A stretch of 43,324 bases of DNA from CAZCQG01 sp964500775 (lineage in GTDB: Bacteria > Campylobacterota > Campylobacteria > Campylobacterales > CAZCQG01). The position numbers and the translations under genes were made by a program. Below are positions 25,882-33,462 of the stretch, piece by piece. Each line of letters opens with the position of its first letter. The stretch's first letter is position 1. The stretch lies in contig CAZCQG010000017.1 in NCBI GenBank assembly GCA_964500775.1, positions 1 through 43,324 of the forward strand, read 5' to 3'. The notes beneath the pieces were generated by a model. The model saw only the letters and a list, made by a program, of their open reading frames with translations, made no database searches and had not been told where the DNA came from.

Positions 25882-27219
25882 CTAGAAGAGTTCTAGCCCC
25901 TCGTCATCGTCGCTCTCTTCGACGAAATTCTTGTTCTCTAGCAGCATCTCTAGTTGCAGGCATGAGCTATAGAGAGAGCTATCGAGATAGTAGATATTTT
26001 GCGCCTCTTTCGTCACAAACACACTCTTCCACCAACTTTGGAGGTCATCTTCGATGGTTTTTAGCATCACGGAGAGGGTTTTTTTCTTTTGAGAATCAAA
26101 AGCACTCACATCCATCCTGCCGAGCATCGAGGTGAGGTATGCCATCGCATAGCCCAAAGACATAAAGTCATAGAGCTGATTTAGAATCGATGATACACTA
26201 GATATGTGCTCTAGGAGGCGTGAAAACGAGGCGGCATCCCCGCTCTCTTTAAAATCCTCAAGGGCTAGTTGCCACTCGCCGAAAATCTCCTTGAGGTCAT
26301 ACACCTGATCGGGTATCTCCCCTTCGAACTCTTCCATATACTCTTTTGCGCTTACGAGGTGGTCAGTAGAGCTTTTCCGCAAGATTTTGACATCACTCTC
26401 TTGCAACGCCTCTTGTTTTTGCTCCGTTTTTATTTGTTGAGGCTTTCTCTCTTTTTGAGTGAGTGAGATTCTAAAGTAGACAAATCCCTCTTTTTGGATA
26501 CAGTCATCGGCGATCTCTTCGAGTATTTTTGCGTTGTTTGTCTCTATTTTTCTTGCGTCGATACAGATATAGAGGTATTCAAAATCTTCTTCTAGGACGA
26601 TTTGGGTCATCTCCCCTTTTTTGAGCAACAGGTGCATATACGAATATATCGCATCGAGTATGTCGTCAAAGCGGAAGGTGCCCGCGGCGTGCCTTTGTGA
26701 GTAGGCATCCAAAATCCAAGTGCCGAAATCCATAAGATTCTCTTCATCGGCAATCATAAAGTAGGTTTTAAAGCATCGGACGTTTTGATTAAAAGGGTTG
26801 ATACCGCTATGTTTGGCTTTGTGAACACGCTCCGCATCTTTTGACGTGAGCATCTTGATAAACGTGCTTATCTTGTAGCGGAGTAATTTTCTATCGATAG
26901 GTTTTTTGAGATATGCACTCGCACCCACGCTTAGCATCTTCTCTTCGGTTTGAGAATCTTTCAATGCGGTGATGACTATGACGGGTACTTCGGGGTAATA
27001 TTCTTTGATGATCGCGGTAGCTTCAAATCCGTCCATCACCGGCATAAGGACATCCATAAGTACGATGTCGGCTTTGTTTTCTTGCATCAGTTTGATAGCT
27101 TCGGCACCGTTACGCGCCTCGAATATCTCTATCCCTTCGAGAGTTCTTAGAGAGGATTTGATGACTAATCTATTATCTTCGATGTCATCGACTATCAAGA
27201 TTTTCGTGAGTTTTTCCAT
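25882..27219 (-). CDS. Response regulator with unknown C-terminal region
   Basis: A 445-residue protein. Residues 1-120 form a receiver with phospho-acceptor D56 (VLMDVLMPVMDGFEAT), acidic pair D11/D12, and the conserved lysine in YLKKPID. The remaining 320 residues match no output domain I know. They contain no helix-turn-helix, GGDEF, EAL or HD motif, and are mostly helical, with a charged linker near 255-280 (KERKPQQIKTEQKQEALQE). It is last in the leftward signalling operon, 9 bp after the kinase gene, and its likely phosphodonor is that kinase. An AAAGG site precedes the ATG. Confidence 0.85.
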   Translation of the reverse strand: MEKLTKILIVDDIEDNRLVIKSSLRTLEGIEIFEARNGAEAIKLMQENKADIVLMDVLMPVMDGFEATAIIKEYYPEVPVIVITALKDSQTEEKMLSVGASAYLKKPIDRKLLRYKISTFIKMLTSKDAERVHKAKHSGINPFNQNVRCFKTYFMIADEENLMDFGTWILDAYSQRHAAGTFRFDDILDAIYSYMHLLLKKGEMTQIVLEEDFEYLYICIDARKIETNNAKILEEIADDCIQKEGFVYFRISLTQKERKPQQIKTEQKQEALQESDVKILRKSSTDHLVSAKEYMEEFEGEIPDQVYDLKEIFGEWQLALEDFKESGDAASFSRLLEHISSVSSILNQLYDFMSLGYAMAYLTSMLGRMDVSAFDSQKKKTLSVMLKTIEDDLQSWWKSVFVTKEAQNIYYLDSSLYSSCLQLEMLLENKNFVEESDDDEGLELF

Positions 27220-27228
27220 ATGTCGCCT

Positions 27229-29223
27229 TTATTGTGTATGTTTCTTATCGCATCGCGGGAGAGTCAATCGAAACGTCGTCCCTTTTCCTACGTCGCTTGT
27301 GAGTTGTAATTCGATGTCCATTTGGGCACACAGTCGATGGGTGATATTTAGCCCTAGTCCCGTCCCCTTGTCATTTTTATTTACCTGCGAGAAAGGCTCA
27401 AATATACGCACTTGTTGCTCTTTCGGGATTCCTTTGCCGCTATCTCTCACCTCTATGATAGGATCTCCGTTTTCTTGGAAGCAGACTATCTCCACAAATC
27501 CCTCCTCGGTGAATTTAATAGCATTTGAGAGGAGGTTGTAGAGTATTTGGGTGAGCCGCTTTTTATCGACGAAAGATACGAGATGCTCTTCTTTGGTGTC
27601 GATGGTATAGGCGATTTTTTCTAGCGTCTCTTTGGAGGGTTTGTAGTCACGGTAGACTTGTTTGGTGAGCTCCGAAATATCGATACATTCTAGTTCTAAC
27701 TCCACCTTGCTCGCTTCAAGTTTGGAAAACTCCAGGATGTCGTTGATGAGCGAGAGGAGATGGAGGGAGTTTTTGTGGATTCTTGCAAGGTAATCTTTCG
27801 TATCTTTTTGTAACCCTTCATCTTTGAGCATCTCCTCAAAATCCTCGATGATAATATCAGAAAAATTGATTATCGCATTGAGCGGAGTTCGAAGCTCGTG
27901 CGAGACGCTACTGATAAACTCCGATCTTGCTTTGAGTGCCACGAGCGCCGCTTCTTTGGCGGCGGCGAGCTCGTGGTTTGAGCGTTCTAATTGACTGACG
28001 GTATTTCTTAGATCTTGCGTCCTGTTGTTTACCTCGACTTTGAGCGACTTATTCATCGCATCTAAAAACGTGTGGCTTTTTTGGATGAGCTTATCCATCG
28101 CGTAGAATCTTTGGACAAGTATATGAATCTCATCGGATTCCTGCTCAAACTGCTTTGGGTCAAATCCTCTGCTCGGGGTGTAGCGCTCCATCTCCAAACC
28201 AACATTCTCTATGGGTTTTATAATGTGCTTTTGTATGAGTAAATACCCTTGAAGCTGCGATAAAAAAAGGAGGACAAAGCTAATAGCTATGACGGAGTAG
28301 ATCAAAAGATCGTACCATTTTTGATAGTACGCCGTCGAAAAATCGACCACGAGTCGCCAATCTAGGATATTGAGACTAGAGATAACGAGATAGCGCTCCT
28401 CTTGCGATGCGTCTACATAGTAGAGGTGCGAAACGTCGTTTTTTAGACTGTTTAGAATCTTCTCCGCGCTTATACTTGAAAAAAGTCCGGAATCTTGCAG
28501 CGGTTTATTGACGTATTCACGGGAGAGATTCGTGAGTTTTACGACGTTATCTTTGTCGATGAGCATCGCTTTGGTTCCTAGCCCGATGTCGATATGTTTG
28601 AGATGTCGTATCGCCTCGGATACGTCTATCCCAAATCCCGCCGCTCCGAGTACGCCCCCGTTATCTTGCACCACGCAATCCACCCAAAGATTGAGATTGC
28701 CCGTCATCGCGCTATCGATATTCATCGAGCAAGTCTTGTTTGAATTGATCGTTTTGAGATACCAATCATTACTCGGATTATTTATATCGAGGCGGTTTAA
28801 AAAACCGTTTTGGGTGTAGTAGTCGAGTGTTTTGGCATTTACGAAATAGACGTTATTGAGATCGTAATATCTTTTGGTGTGGCGTAAAAATTCCCAAAGT
28901 TCATTTTGCTTGGAGTGCGTGCTTTGGGTATTTTCCTCTCTGATGAACTCCTTTAAAGGGGAGTATTCCGAGATATATTTTCCTAGAAAGATTCCTTCGC
29001 TTAGGGTATTTTCTATCCGCTCTTTTTCCGATTCGATCACTTTATCGACTTGATAGGGGAGGATGTAGTGCTCAAATGCGTATTTTATTGAGTAGTTGAT
29101 AGAAAAAAAGAGCGCTGCCAAGGTAAAAATAGACATAAAGACGGCGGGCAGAAGTATCTTGTCGGTAAGAGAATTGAGCTTTAATCCGAAGATTTTTTCA
29201 ATAAGTCGGTTGAGGAGCACCAT
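27229..29223 (-). CDS. Membrane histidine kinase with Cache-type sensor
   Basis: A 664-residue inner-membrane kinase. Membrane segment 1 is about residues 25-45. A periplasmic Cache-like sensor follows (NDWYLKTINSNKTCSMNIDS, VLGAAGFGIDVSEAIRHLKH), then membrane segment 2 near 305-325, a HAMP-like linker and a coiled coil. HisKA has SSVSHELRTPLNAIINFSD with H442. HATPase has LYNLLSNAIKFTEEG, VRDSGKGIP and TGLGLNITHRLC. All catalytic boxes are intact. The ATG at 29223 lies within the end of the upstream REC-EAL gene (26 bp overlap); an alternative start 24 bases earlier gives an unlikely N-terminus. The Cache ligand is unknown. Confidence 0.93.
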   Translation of the reverse strand: MVLLNRLIEKIFGLKLNSLTDKILLPAVFMSIFTLAALFFSINYSIKYAFEHYILPYQVDKVIESEKERIENTLSEGIFLGKYISEYSPLKEFIREENTQSTHSKQNELWEFLRHTKRYYDLNNVYFVNAKTLDYYTQNGFLNRLDINNPSNDWYLKTINSNKTCSMNIDSAMTGNLNLWVDCVVQDNGGVLGAAGFGIDVSEAIRHLKHIDIGLGTKAMLIDKDNVVKLTNLSREYVNKPLQDSGLFSSISAEKILNSLKNDVSHLYYVDASQEERYLVISSLNILDWRLVVDFSTAYYQKWYDLLIYSVIAISFVLLFLSQLQGYLLIQKHIIKPIENVGLEMERYTPSRGFDPKQFEQESDEIHILVQRFYAMDKLIQKSHTFLDAMNKSLKVEVNNRTQDLRNTVSQLERSNHELAAAKEAALVALKARSEFISSVSHELRTPLNAIINFSDIIIEDFEEMLKDEGLQKDTKDYLARIHKNSLHLLSLINDILEFSKLEASKVELELECIDISELTKQVYRDYKPSKETLEKIAYTIDTKEEHLVSFVDKKRLTQILYNLLSNAIKFTEEGFVEIVCFQENGDPIIEVRDSGKGIPKEQQVRIFEPFSQVNKNDKGTGLGLNITHRLCAQMDIELQLTSDVGKGTTFRLTLPRCDKKHTQ

Positions 29224-30865
29224 AATAATATCCCTGTCCCATATCACATCCTAGCTCTTTGACGATAGTATGTATCGTTTCGTTGTGGACAAATTCCGCA
29301 ACCGTTTTTATCCCGAGTTTGGAGGCGAAGTCTACTATCGCTTTGACTACTTTTACGGCGTTTTTGTTGGTATCTAGATGTTTTATTAGCGAGCCGTCGA
29401 TTTTCAGAAAATCGACATCAAGCTCCATAAGGTGGCTAAAGTTTGAGTATCCCGATCCAAAATCGTCAATCGCGATTTTTGCGCCGCTTTGTTTGATGCG
29501 GGAGATAAATCTTTTTGCCTCTTCGTAGTTTTCAAGCCCCTCGGATTCGGTTATTTCAAACGTACACTTCTCGGCAGGGATTTTGGCTAGAGAATCGAGT
29601 ATTTTGTCGACTACTTTTTTGTTTTGTATATCTAGTACCGAGAGGTTGAGATTGAGACATACCCCGTCTTTTGGGAAGTGCTCAAAGACTTTATGTATAA
29701 GAATCTCGGTGAGTTTCGGATAGAGACCGCTACGCATCGCTATGGGTAAAAAATATCCCGGTGCGACGATATTTCCCTCTCTATCTCGCATCCGCATAAG
29801 GCATTCGTATTTTTTCCCCGTATGATTTTGGAGATCGACAATGGGCTGATGATAGACGAGAATACCGTCTTGTTTGATAGCGTTTTTTATCGTTTCTATC
29901 ATTTTGAGATTCGAGATGCTTTGGGATGCGAGAGTGCACGCGTTGTCGTAGAGGTGAATCTCGGTATTGTTTTTCTTCGCATACGATAGAGCACTTGTAG
30001 TGTTTTGTATCCCTTTTGGGTGGGCGTGCGCACCGCCGATATAGATTTTCGGGTAGATTTTTATCTCTTCTAAAAGGATATAGGGATTTTCGTCGAATAG
30101 TTTGAGCATTTTTTGGGTGAGCCGCTCTATATGCTCTTTGGAGTGTTCGCCTCTGATAAAAAACATAAAAGCGTTACTCGAAAATTTAAATGCGAGATTA
30201 CCCGTCTTTTGGGCAAAATCTTTGAGAAGATTTGCGAGATGGAGTACGAGCATATCGCCGGGTTCGTGACCGTAAAAGATATGCAAATCGTCAAGTTGGC
30301 TCACTTTTATTTGTAATAAATACCCCGCTTCCCCGTTCTCTAAAAACTCATTCAAAGCGACACGATTGGGCAGTTCGGTAAAAGTGTCGATGCGGTAATG
30401 TCTGATAAGAGCTTCACTTTTTTCAAGGACTTTTTTTTCGAGCTGTTCATTGAGGCATTTGAGTTCGTTTTCTCGCTCTAAAATAGAACCGTGTAATGCA
30501 AGAAGCGTCCTGATACGTTGTTTTATCTCTATGGGATCGATGGGTTTGGTGACAAAATCGATCGCTCCTGCGGCGATAGATTCGAGTTTGTCTTGGGTGC
30601 TATCTAGTGCGGTGACTGCTACAATGGGAATTCTTGAGGTCGCTTTATACTCTCGTAGCTCTTTAATGGAAGCTAGCCCGTCTTTTACGGGCATCATAAT
30701 ATCCATCAATATGAGATTGGGGATGTGTTTTTTTGCGAGATCTACCGCTTCTTGTCCGTTGCACGCTTCGATTATCTTGATGTCGTCTTCTTTTTTGAGG
30801 ATATTTTTTAGCACGAGTCTATTATCTTCAAAGTCGTCCGCGACGAGGATAGTTTTTACGGTCAT
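29198..30865 (-). CDS. Response regulator REC-degenerate GGDEF-EAL, probable cyclic-di-GMP phosphodiesterase
   Basis: A 555-residue cytosolic regulator. The receiver (1-125) has D55 (LILMDIMMPVKDGLAS) and FVTKPID. The GGDEF domain has lost its signature: the sequence is KFSSNAFMFF, so it should not make cyclic-di-GMP. The EAL domain carries ECLMRMRD (Glu kept, Cys in place of Ala), NLNLS, FEITESEG, DDFGSGYSNFSHL, LKIDGSL, AEFVHNE and GQGYYYG, so the metal and catalytic residues appear complete and hydrolysis is likely. Its ATG overlaps the stop of the preceding receiver gene as ATGA. I infer that phosphorylation by a kinase of this operon controls phosphodiesterase output. Confidence 0.92.
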   Translation of the reverse strand: MTVKTILVADDFEDNRLVLKNILKKEDDIKIIEACNGQEAVDLAKKHIPNLILMDIMMPVKDGLASIKELREYKATSRIPIVAVTALDSTQDKLESIAAGAIDFVTKPIDPIEIKQRIRTLLALHGSILERENELKCLNEQLEKKVLEKSEALIRHYRIDTFTELPNRVALNEFLENGEAGYLLQIKVSQLDDLHIFYGHEPGDMLVLHLANLLKDFAQKTGNLAFKFSSNAFMFFIRGEHSKEHIERLTQKMLKLFDENPYILLEEIKIYPKIYIGGAHAHPKGIQNTTSALSYAKKNNTEIHLYDNACTLASQSISNLKMIETIKNAIKQDGILVYHQPIVDLQNHTGKKYECLMRMRDREGNIVAPGYFLPIAMRSGLYPKLTEILIHKVFEHFPKDGVCLNLNLSVLDIQNKKVVDKILDSLAKIPAEKCTFEITESEGLENYEEAKRFISRIKQSGAKIAIDDFGSGYSNFSHLMELDVDFLKIDGSLIKHLDTNKNAVKVVKAIVDFASKLGIKTVAEFVHNETIHTIVKELGCDMGQGYYYGAPQPTY

Positions 30866-31224
30866 TCTTGCTCCTTTAGGATGGCTAGTAGCTCTTTTTT
30901 ACGAAAAGGTTTTTCTAGGATATGGGTAAAACCCGCCTCTTTATAATGCGCTTTCATCTCTTCAAAAACCGATGCCGTCACCGCTACCAAAGGGATAGAA
31001 TCCCATTTACGCTCGCTACGTATATATTTTGCTAGTGCGATCCCGTCCATCTCGGGCATACCGATGTCCGAGAGTATGATGTCGGGCATATAGCCCTCAT
31101 CAAGGAGATTTTTTGCCTCCAAGCCGTTTTTTGCCCAAACAAGCTCGATACCCTCTACTTTTTTGAGATTTGATTTTACGATATAAAAGTTATCCTCATT
31201 GTCTTCGACTAGGAGTACTTTCAC
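30862..31224 (-). CDS. Single-domain response regulator (CheY-like receiver)
   Basis: A 120-residue stand-alone receiver. Phospho-acceptor D53 (DIILSDIGMPEMDGIAL), acidic E7/D8, the T in VAVTAS and the lysine in LEKPFRKKE are all present. It has no output domain, so it either shuttles phosphate or acts by protein contact. It starts directly after the stop of the Cache sensor gene (no gap) and overlaps the next gene by 4 bp, placing it in the middle of a tightly coupled operon. It is not an obvious CheY of the flagellar switch. Confidence 0.92.
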   Translation of the reverse strand: MKVLLVEDNEDNFYIVKSNLKKVEGIELVWAKNGLEAKNLLDEGYMPDIILSDIGMPEMDGIALAKYIRSERKWDSIPLVAVTASVFEEMKAHYKEAGFTHILEKPFRKKELLAILKEQE

Positions 31225-32211
31225 TTATCTCCCCTCACTGTTTTTGTTTTTTCTTAGTATGTTTATTGCGATGAGTAATAGTATGACGATAGCTAAAGTC
31301 GTTATACCCGATGCGGCGAGACTTGAGATGACGGAGTGGCGAATCTCTTTAAGGGTATTCTCTTTGGAGGTGAGCACCAAACGCAACATCTGCGTTCCGA
31401 TATGGAAAGGCAAGACATAGCTCAACGTATGGACATCTTCTGTAGGGACTACCGCATTTTCTGCCATAAAACGTATATCTTTTTCAAATAACGTGTAGAT
31501 ACTGTGTTTATCCGTCCCATACCTACTCCAGCAATTTTGGGCTTGGGGATGGAGAATAAAATATCCCTCGGAATCGACAAGATAGACATCGTAGATTTTG
31601 CTTTCGGAGATTTTTTTGAGGAGAGATTTCATAAAAATATTGATTATCACATACCCTTGGTATTCGCCGTTTTGGTAAAGTGGAGAACCGACACGTATGA
31701 CGGGTCTATACGGAATGTCGAGTTTGCCGTGTTCGATATTGAGATCTAGCGGAGAGACCCAAACGCTCCCTTCTCGCAAGCGTTTGACCTCTTGCGTATA
31801 GTAGCGGTTTGATTTATCTTGGAGCTGTGATTCGGGTATGATACTTACAAAGCCGTTTTCATCTTGTCTGTCGATTCTTATGCGTTCCATACCGAGTTTG
31901 TCTAGTAGGCGCACCTGCATATAATCGAGGTTAGATTCTGCTGCGTCTTGCAGTCTCTTTAGAGCGATGGCGCATGATTCTTCATTGCTATCTATAGCGC
32001 ATTTTCGGACATCCTCGTCGGACAAAAGTTTGAGTACGTTTTTTTCCACCCCTTTGAGCTTAGCCTCGATGAGTTCTCTTTTAAAGTCCCCGTTTTCTGC
32101 CATACCTAAAAAAAGTGATTGCTTGCATATCTCGCTTTTTTCAGTATAAGCGAATACCGCAAAAAGGAGAAGGGTGAAAAATGCAACGATGATTCCGTAA
32201 AATGTTTTCAT
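31225..32211 (-). CDS. Orphan Cache-domain membrane sensor without output domain
   Basis: A 328-residue protein. Membrane segment 1 is residues about 5-22 and segment 2 about 295-320, followed by only ten cytoplasmic residues (LRKNKNSEGR). The periplasmic part resembles a double Cache domain of the kind in chemoreceptors and kinases: ESNLDYMQVRLLDKLGMERI, SNRYYTQEVKRLREGSVWVS, YRPVIRVGSPLYQNGEYQGY and KIYDVYLVDSEGYFILHP. With no HAMP, kinase or cyclase it cannot signal alone and probably works with a protein of the same operon. It is first in that operon and has an AGAG-type ribosome site. Confidence 0.88.
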   Translation of the reverse strand: MKTFYGIIVAFFTLLLFAVFAYTEKSEICKQSLFLGMAENGDFKRELIEAKLKGVEKNVLKLLSDEDVRKCAIDSNEESCAIALKRLQDAAESNLDYMQVRLLDKLGMERIRIDRQDENGFVSIIPESQLQDKSNRYYTQEVKRLREGSVWVSPLDLNIEHGKLDIPYRPVIRVGSPLYQNGEYQGYVIINIFMKSLLKKISESKIYDVYLVDSEGYFILHPQAQNCWSRYGTDKHSIYTLFEKDIRFMAENAVVPTEDVHTLSYVLPFHIGTQMLRLVLTSKENTLKEIRHSVISSLAASGITTLAIVILLLIAINILRKNKNSEGR

Positions 32212-32241
32212 AAACCACTCTAATCTTTAGGATAGGAAAGG

Positions 32242-32247
32242 ATTATA
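32242..32247 (-). promoter_or_regulatory. -10 element for the Cache/receiver operon
   Basis: Read on the reverse strand this is TATAAT, preceded by TTG and 30 bases before the ATG of the orphan Cache sensor gene. No strong -35 was found. It is the only good promoter-like element seen ahead of the five-gene leftward operon. Confidence 0.45.
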
Positions 32248-32348
32248 CAACATAAAAATATTAAATTAAATAACGATACTAACGAAATTGTAAAGGAAGG
32301 AAGCTCGCGCCACTTTCTATTGACAAAGCATTACAAAAGTCTACGTTT

Positions 32349-32873
32349 TTAGTCGAAAATCTTAAATTTCTTATTTTTCTTCAATACGTCTCGCTTGGTA
32401 CTATAAAACCATAAGGACTGAATAGTGAAATATCCGATAATAGAGAGGGTGAGCGCGGTGACAAAAGAGCCTAGAAAGAGGGGCAAAGCGATGCCGTCAA
32501 GTTGCGTCATAAGCCAGTTGAAAGAGAGTTCGAAACTAAAGGGAAGCTCCTCTCTTTGCAAAAGAAACGCTCCGATTTTATAGCAAATATAAAAGAGTAT
32601 CGGCATCGTCACGGGATTGGTGATCCATACCATAGAGAGGGCGATAGCTACGTTGCCTCCGAGATACAAAGCAAAAAGGGTGGAGAAAACCATCTGAAAA
32701 GGGATGGGGATAAATGCCCAAAAAAGTCCTATGGCTACCCCTTTGCTGACGCTATTTCTATTGAGATTCCAAAGTTCGCGCCTATGGAGCGCGCTACCGA
32801 AGATTTTGAGGTATTTATTGTTTTTGATTTGGTGCTGGTTTTTGGAGACCGTTTTGGACCATCTTCGTATCAA
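32349..32873 (-). CDS. DUF2062 family membrane protein
   Basis: A protein of about 174 residues with the DUF2062 core: RNSVSKGVAIGLFWAFIPIP, then MVWITNPVTMPILFYICYKIG, and a final membrane helix near 135-155. Members are small inner-membrane proteins of unknown function, sometimes found near glycosyltransferases. The reading frame is open to 32957, but the TTG at 32873 has TAGGAA about 9 bases upstream and gives the N-terminus MIRRWSK, like other members, so I prefer it. It stands alone, between the Cache operon and the divergent molybdopterin-fold gene. Confidence 0.82.
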   Translation of the reverse strand: MIRRWSKTVSKNQHQIKNNKYLKIFGSALHRRELWNLNRNSVSKGVAIGLFWAFIPIPFQMVFSTLFALYLGGNVAIALSMVWITNPVTMPILFYICYKIGAFLLQREELPFSFELSFNWLMTQLDGIALPLFLGSFVTALTLSIIGYFTIQSLWFYSTKRDVLKKNKKFKIFD

Positions 32874-33003
32874 ATCTACCGTTCCTACGCTTTTATATAG
32901 CCGTAAATATATACTATCTATTCTAAAAAAGTACCTATGAAAAATAAGGAAATTCACAGCAAGATTAATGAATAATTTAACAATTATGTTAAGAAGGAAT
33001 CTA

Positions 33004-33462
33004 ATGCGATACTTTTTGGTGATTTTATTTCTATTTTCTACCCTCTACGGTGAACGTATACGCTATGTCGACGTGAGGGATGCCGCAAGCGGTGAAGTCA
33101 TTCAAAAAATCCAACAAGCAGATTTGGATGCGGGTATGGAGGAGTTTGTCCTTTTTGATCCTTATGTAAAAAAAGATACCCGCTTTAGCGGAATACCGCT
33201 AAAAGATTTCGCCAAAAAATATTGCCCGAACGCTATGGGTATGACTATGACTGCGGTCGATTATTACAAAATCGATTTTGAGAAGAGCGAATGGGAGAAT
33301 GAATCGATATATGTAGTCACAAAAGAGAACGGTAGCTATATCACCCCAAAAAATAGAGGTCCGATGCGCATTGTATACAAAGATTACGATAAGGATAAGC
33401 TAGGGGATTTGGGGCATTTTATCAAGTGGATATGGATGATAAAAGAGGTCAGTTGTCGCTAA
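33004..33462 (+). CDS. Small periplasmic molybdopterin-oxidoreductase-fold protein
   Basis: A 152-residue exported protein. The signal peptide is about residues 1-17 (MRYFLVILFLFSTLYG). The rest resembles the sulfite-oxidase-like cofactor domain (Pfam Oxidored_molyb): FSGIPLKDFAKKYCP, AVDYYKIDFEKSEW, then RGPMRIVYKDYDKDKLGDLG and HFIKWIWMIKEV. It is much shorter than real enzymes and is probably a ligand-binding rather than a catalytic version. The ATG at 33004 has AAGGA six bases before it; an upstream ATG at 32968 would spoil the signal peptide. It overlaps the following histidine kinase gene by about 31 bp, so it may feed a periplasmic signal to that kinase. Confidence 0.75.
   Translation: MRYFLVILFLFSTLYGERIRYVDVRDAASGEVIQKIQQADLDAGMEEFVLFDPYVKKDTRFSGIPLKDFAKKYCPNAMGMTMTAVDYYKIDFEKSEWENESIYVVTKENGSYITPKNRGPMRIVYKDYDKDKLGDLGHFIKWIWMIKEVSCR

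Noticed and set aside
32300..32345. TTGACA-like hexamer on the forward strand near 32319
   Set aside because: No matching -10 at the right distance and no forward gene follows.
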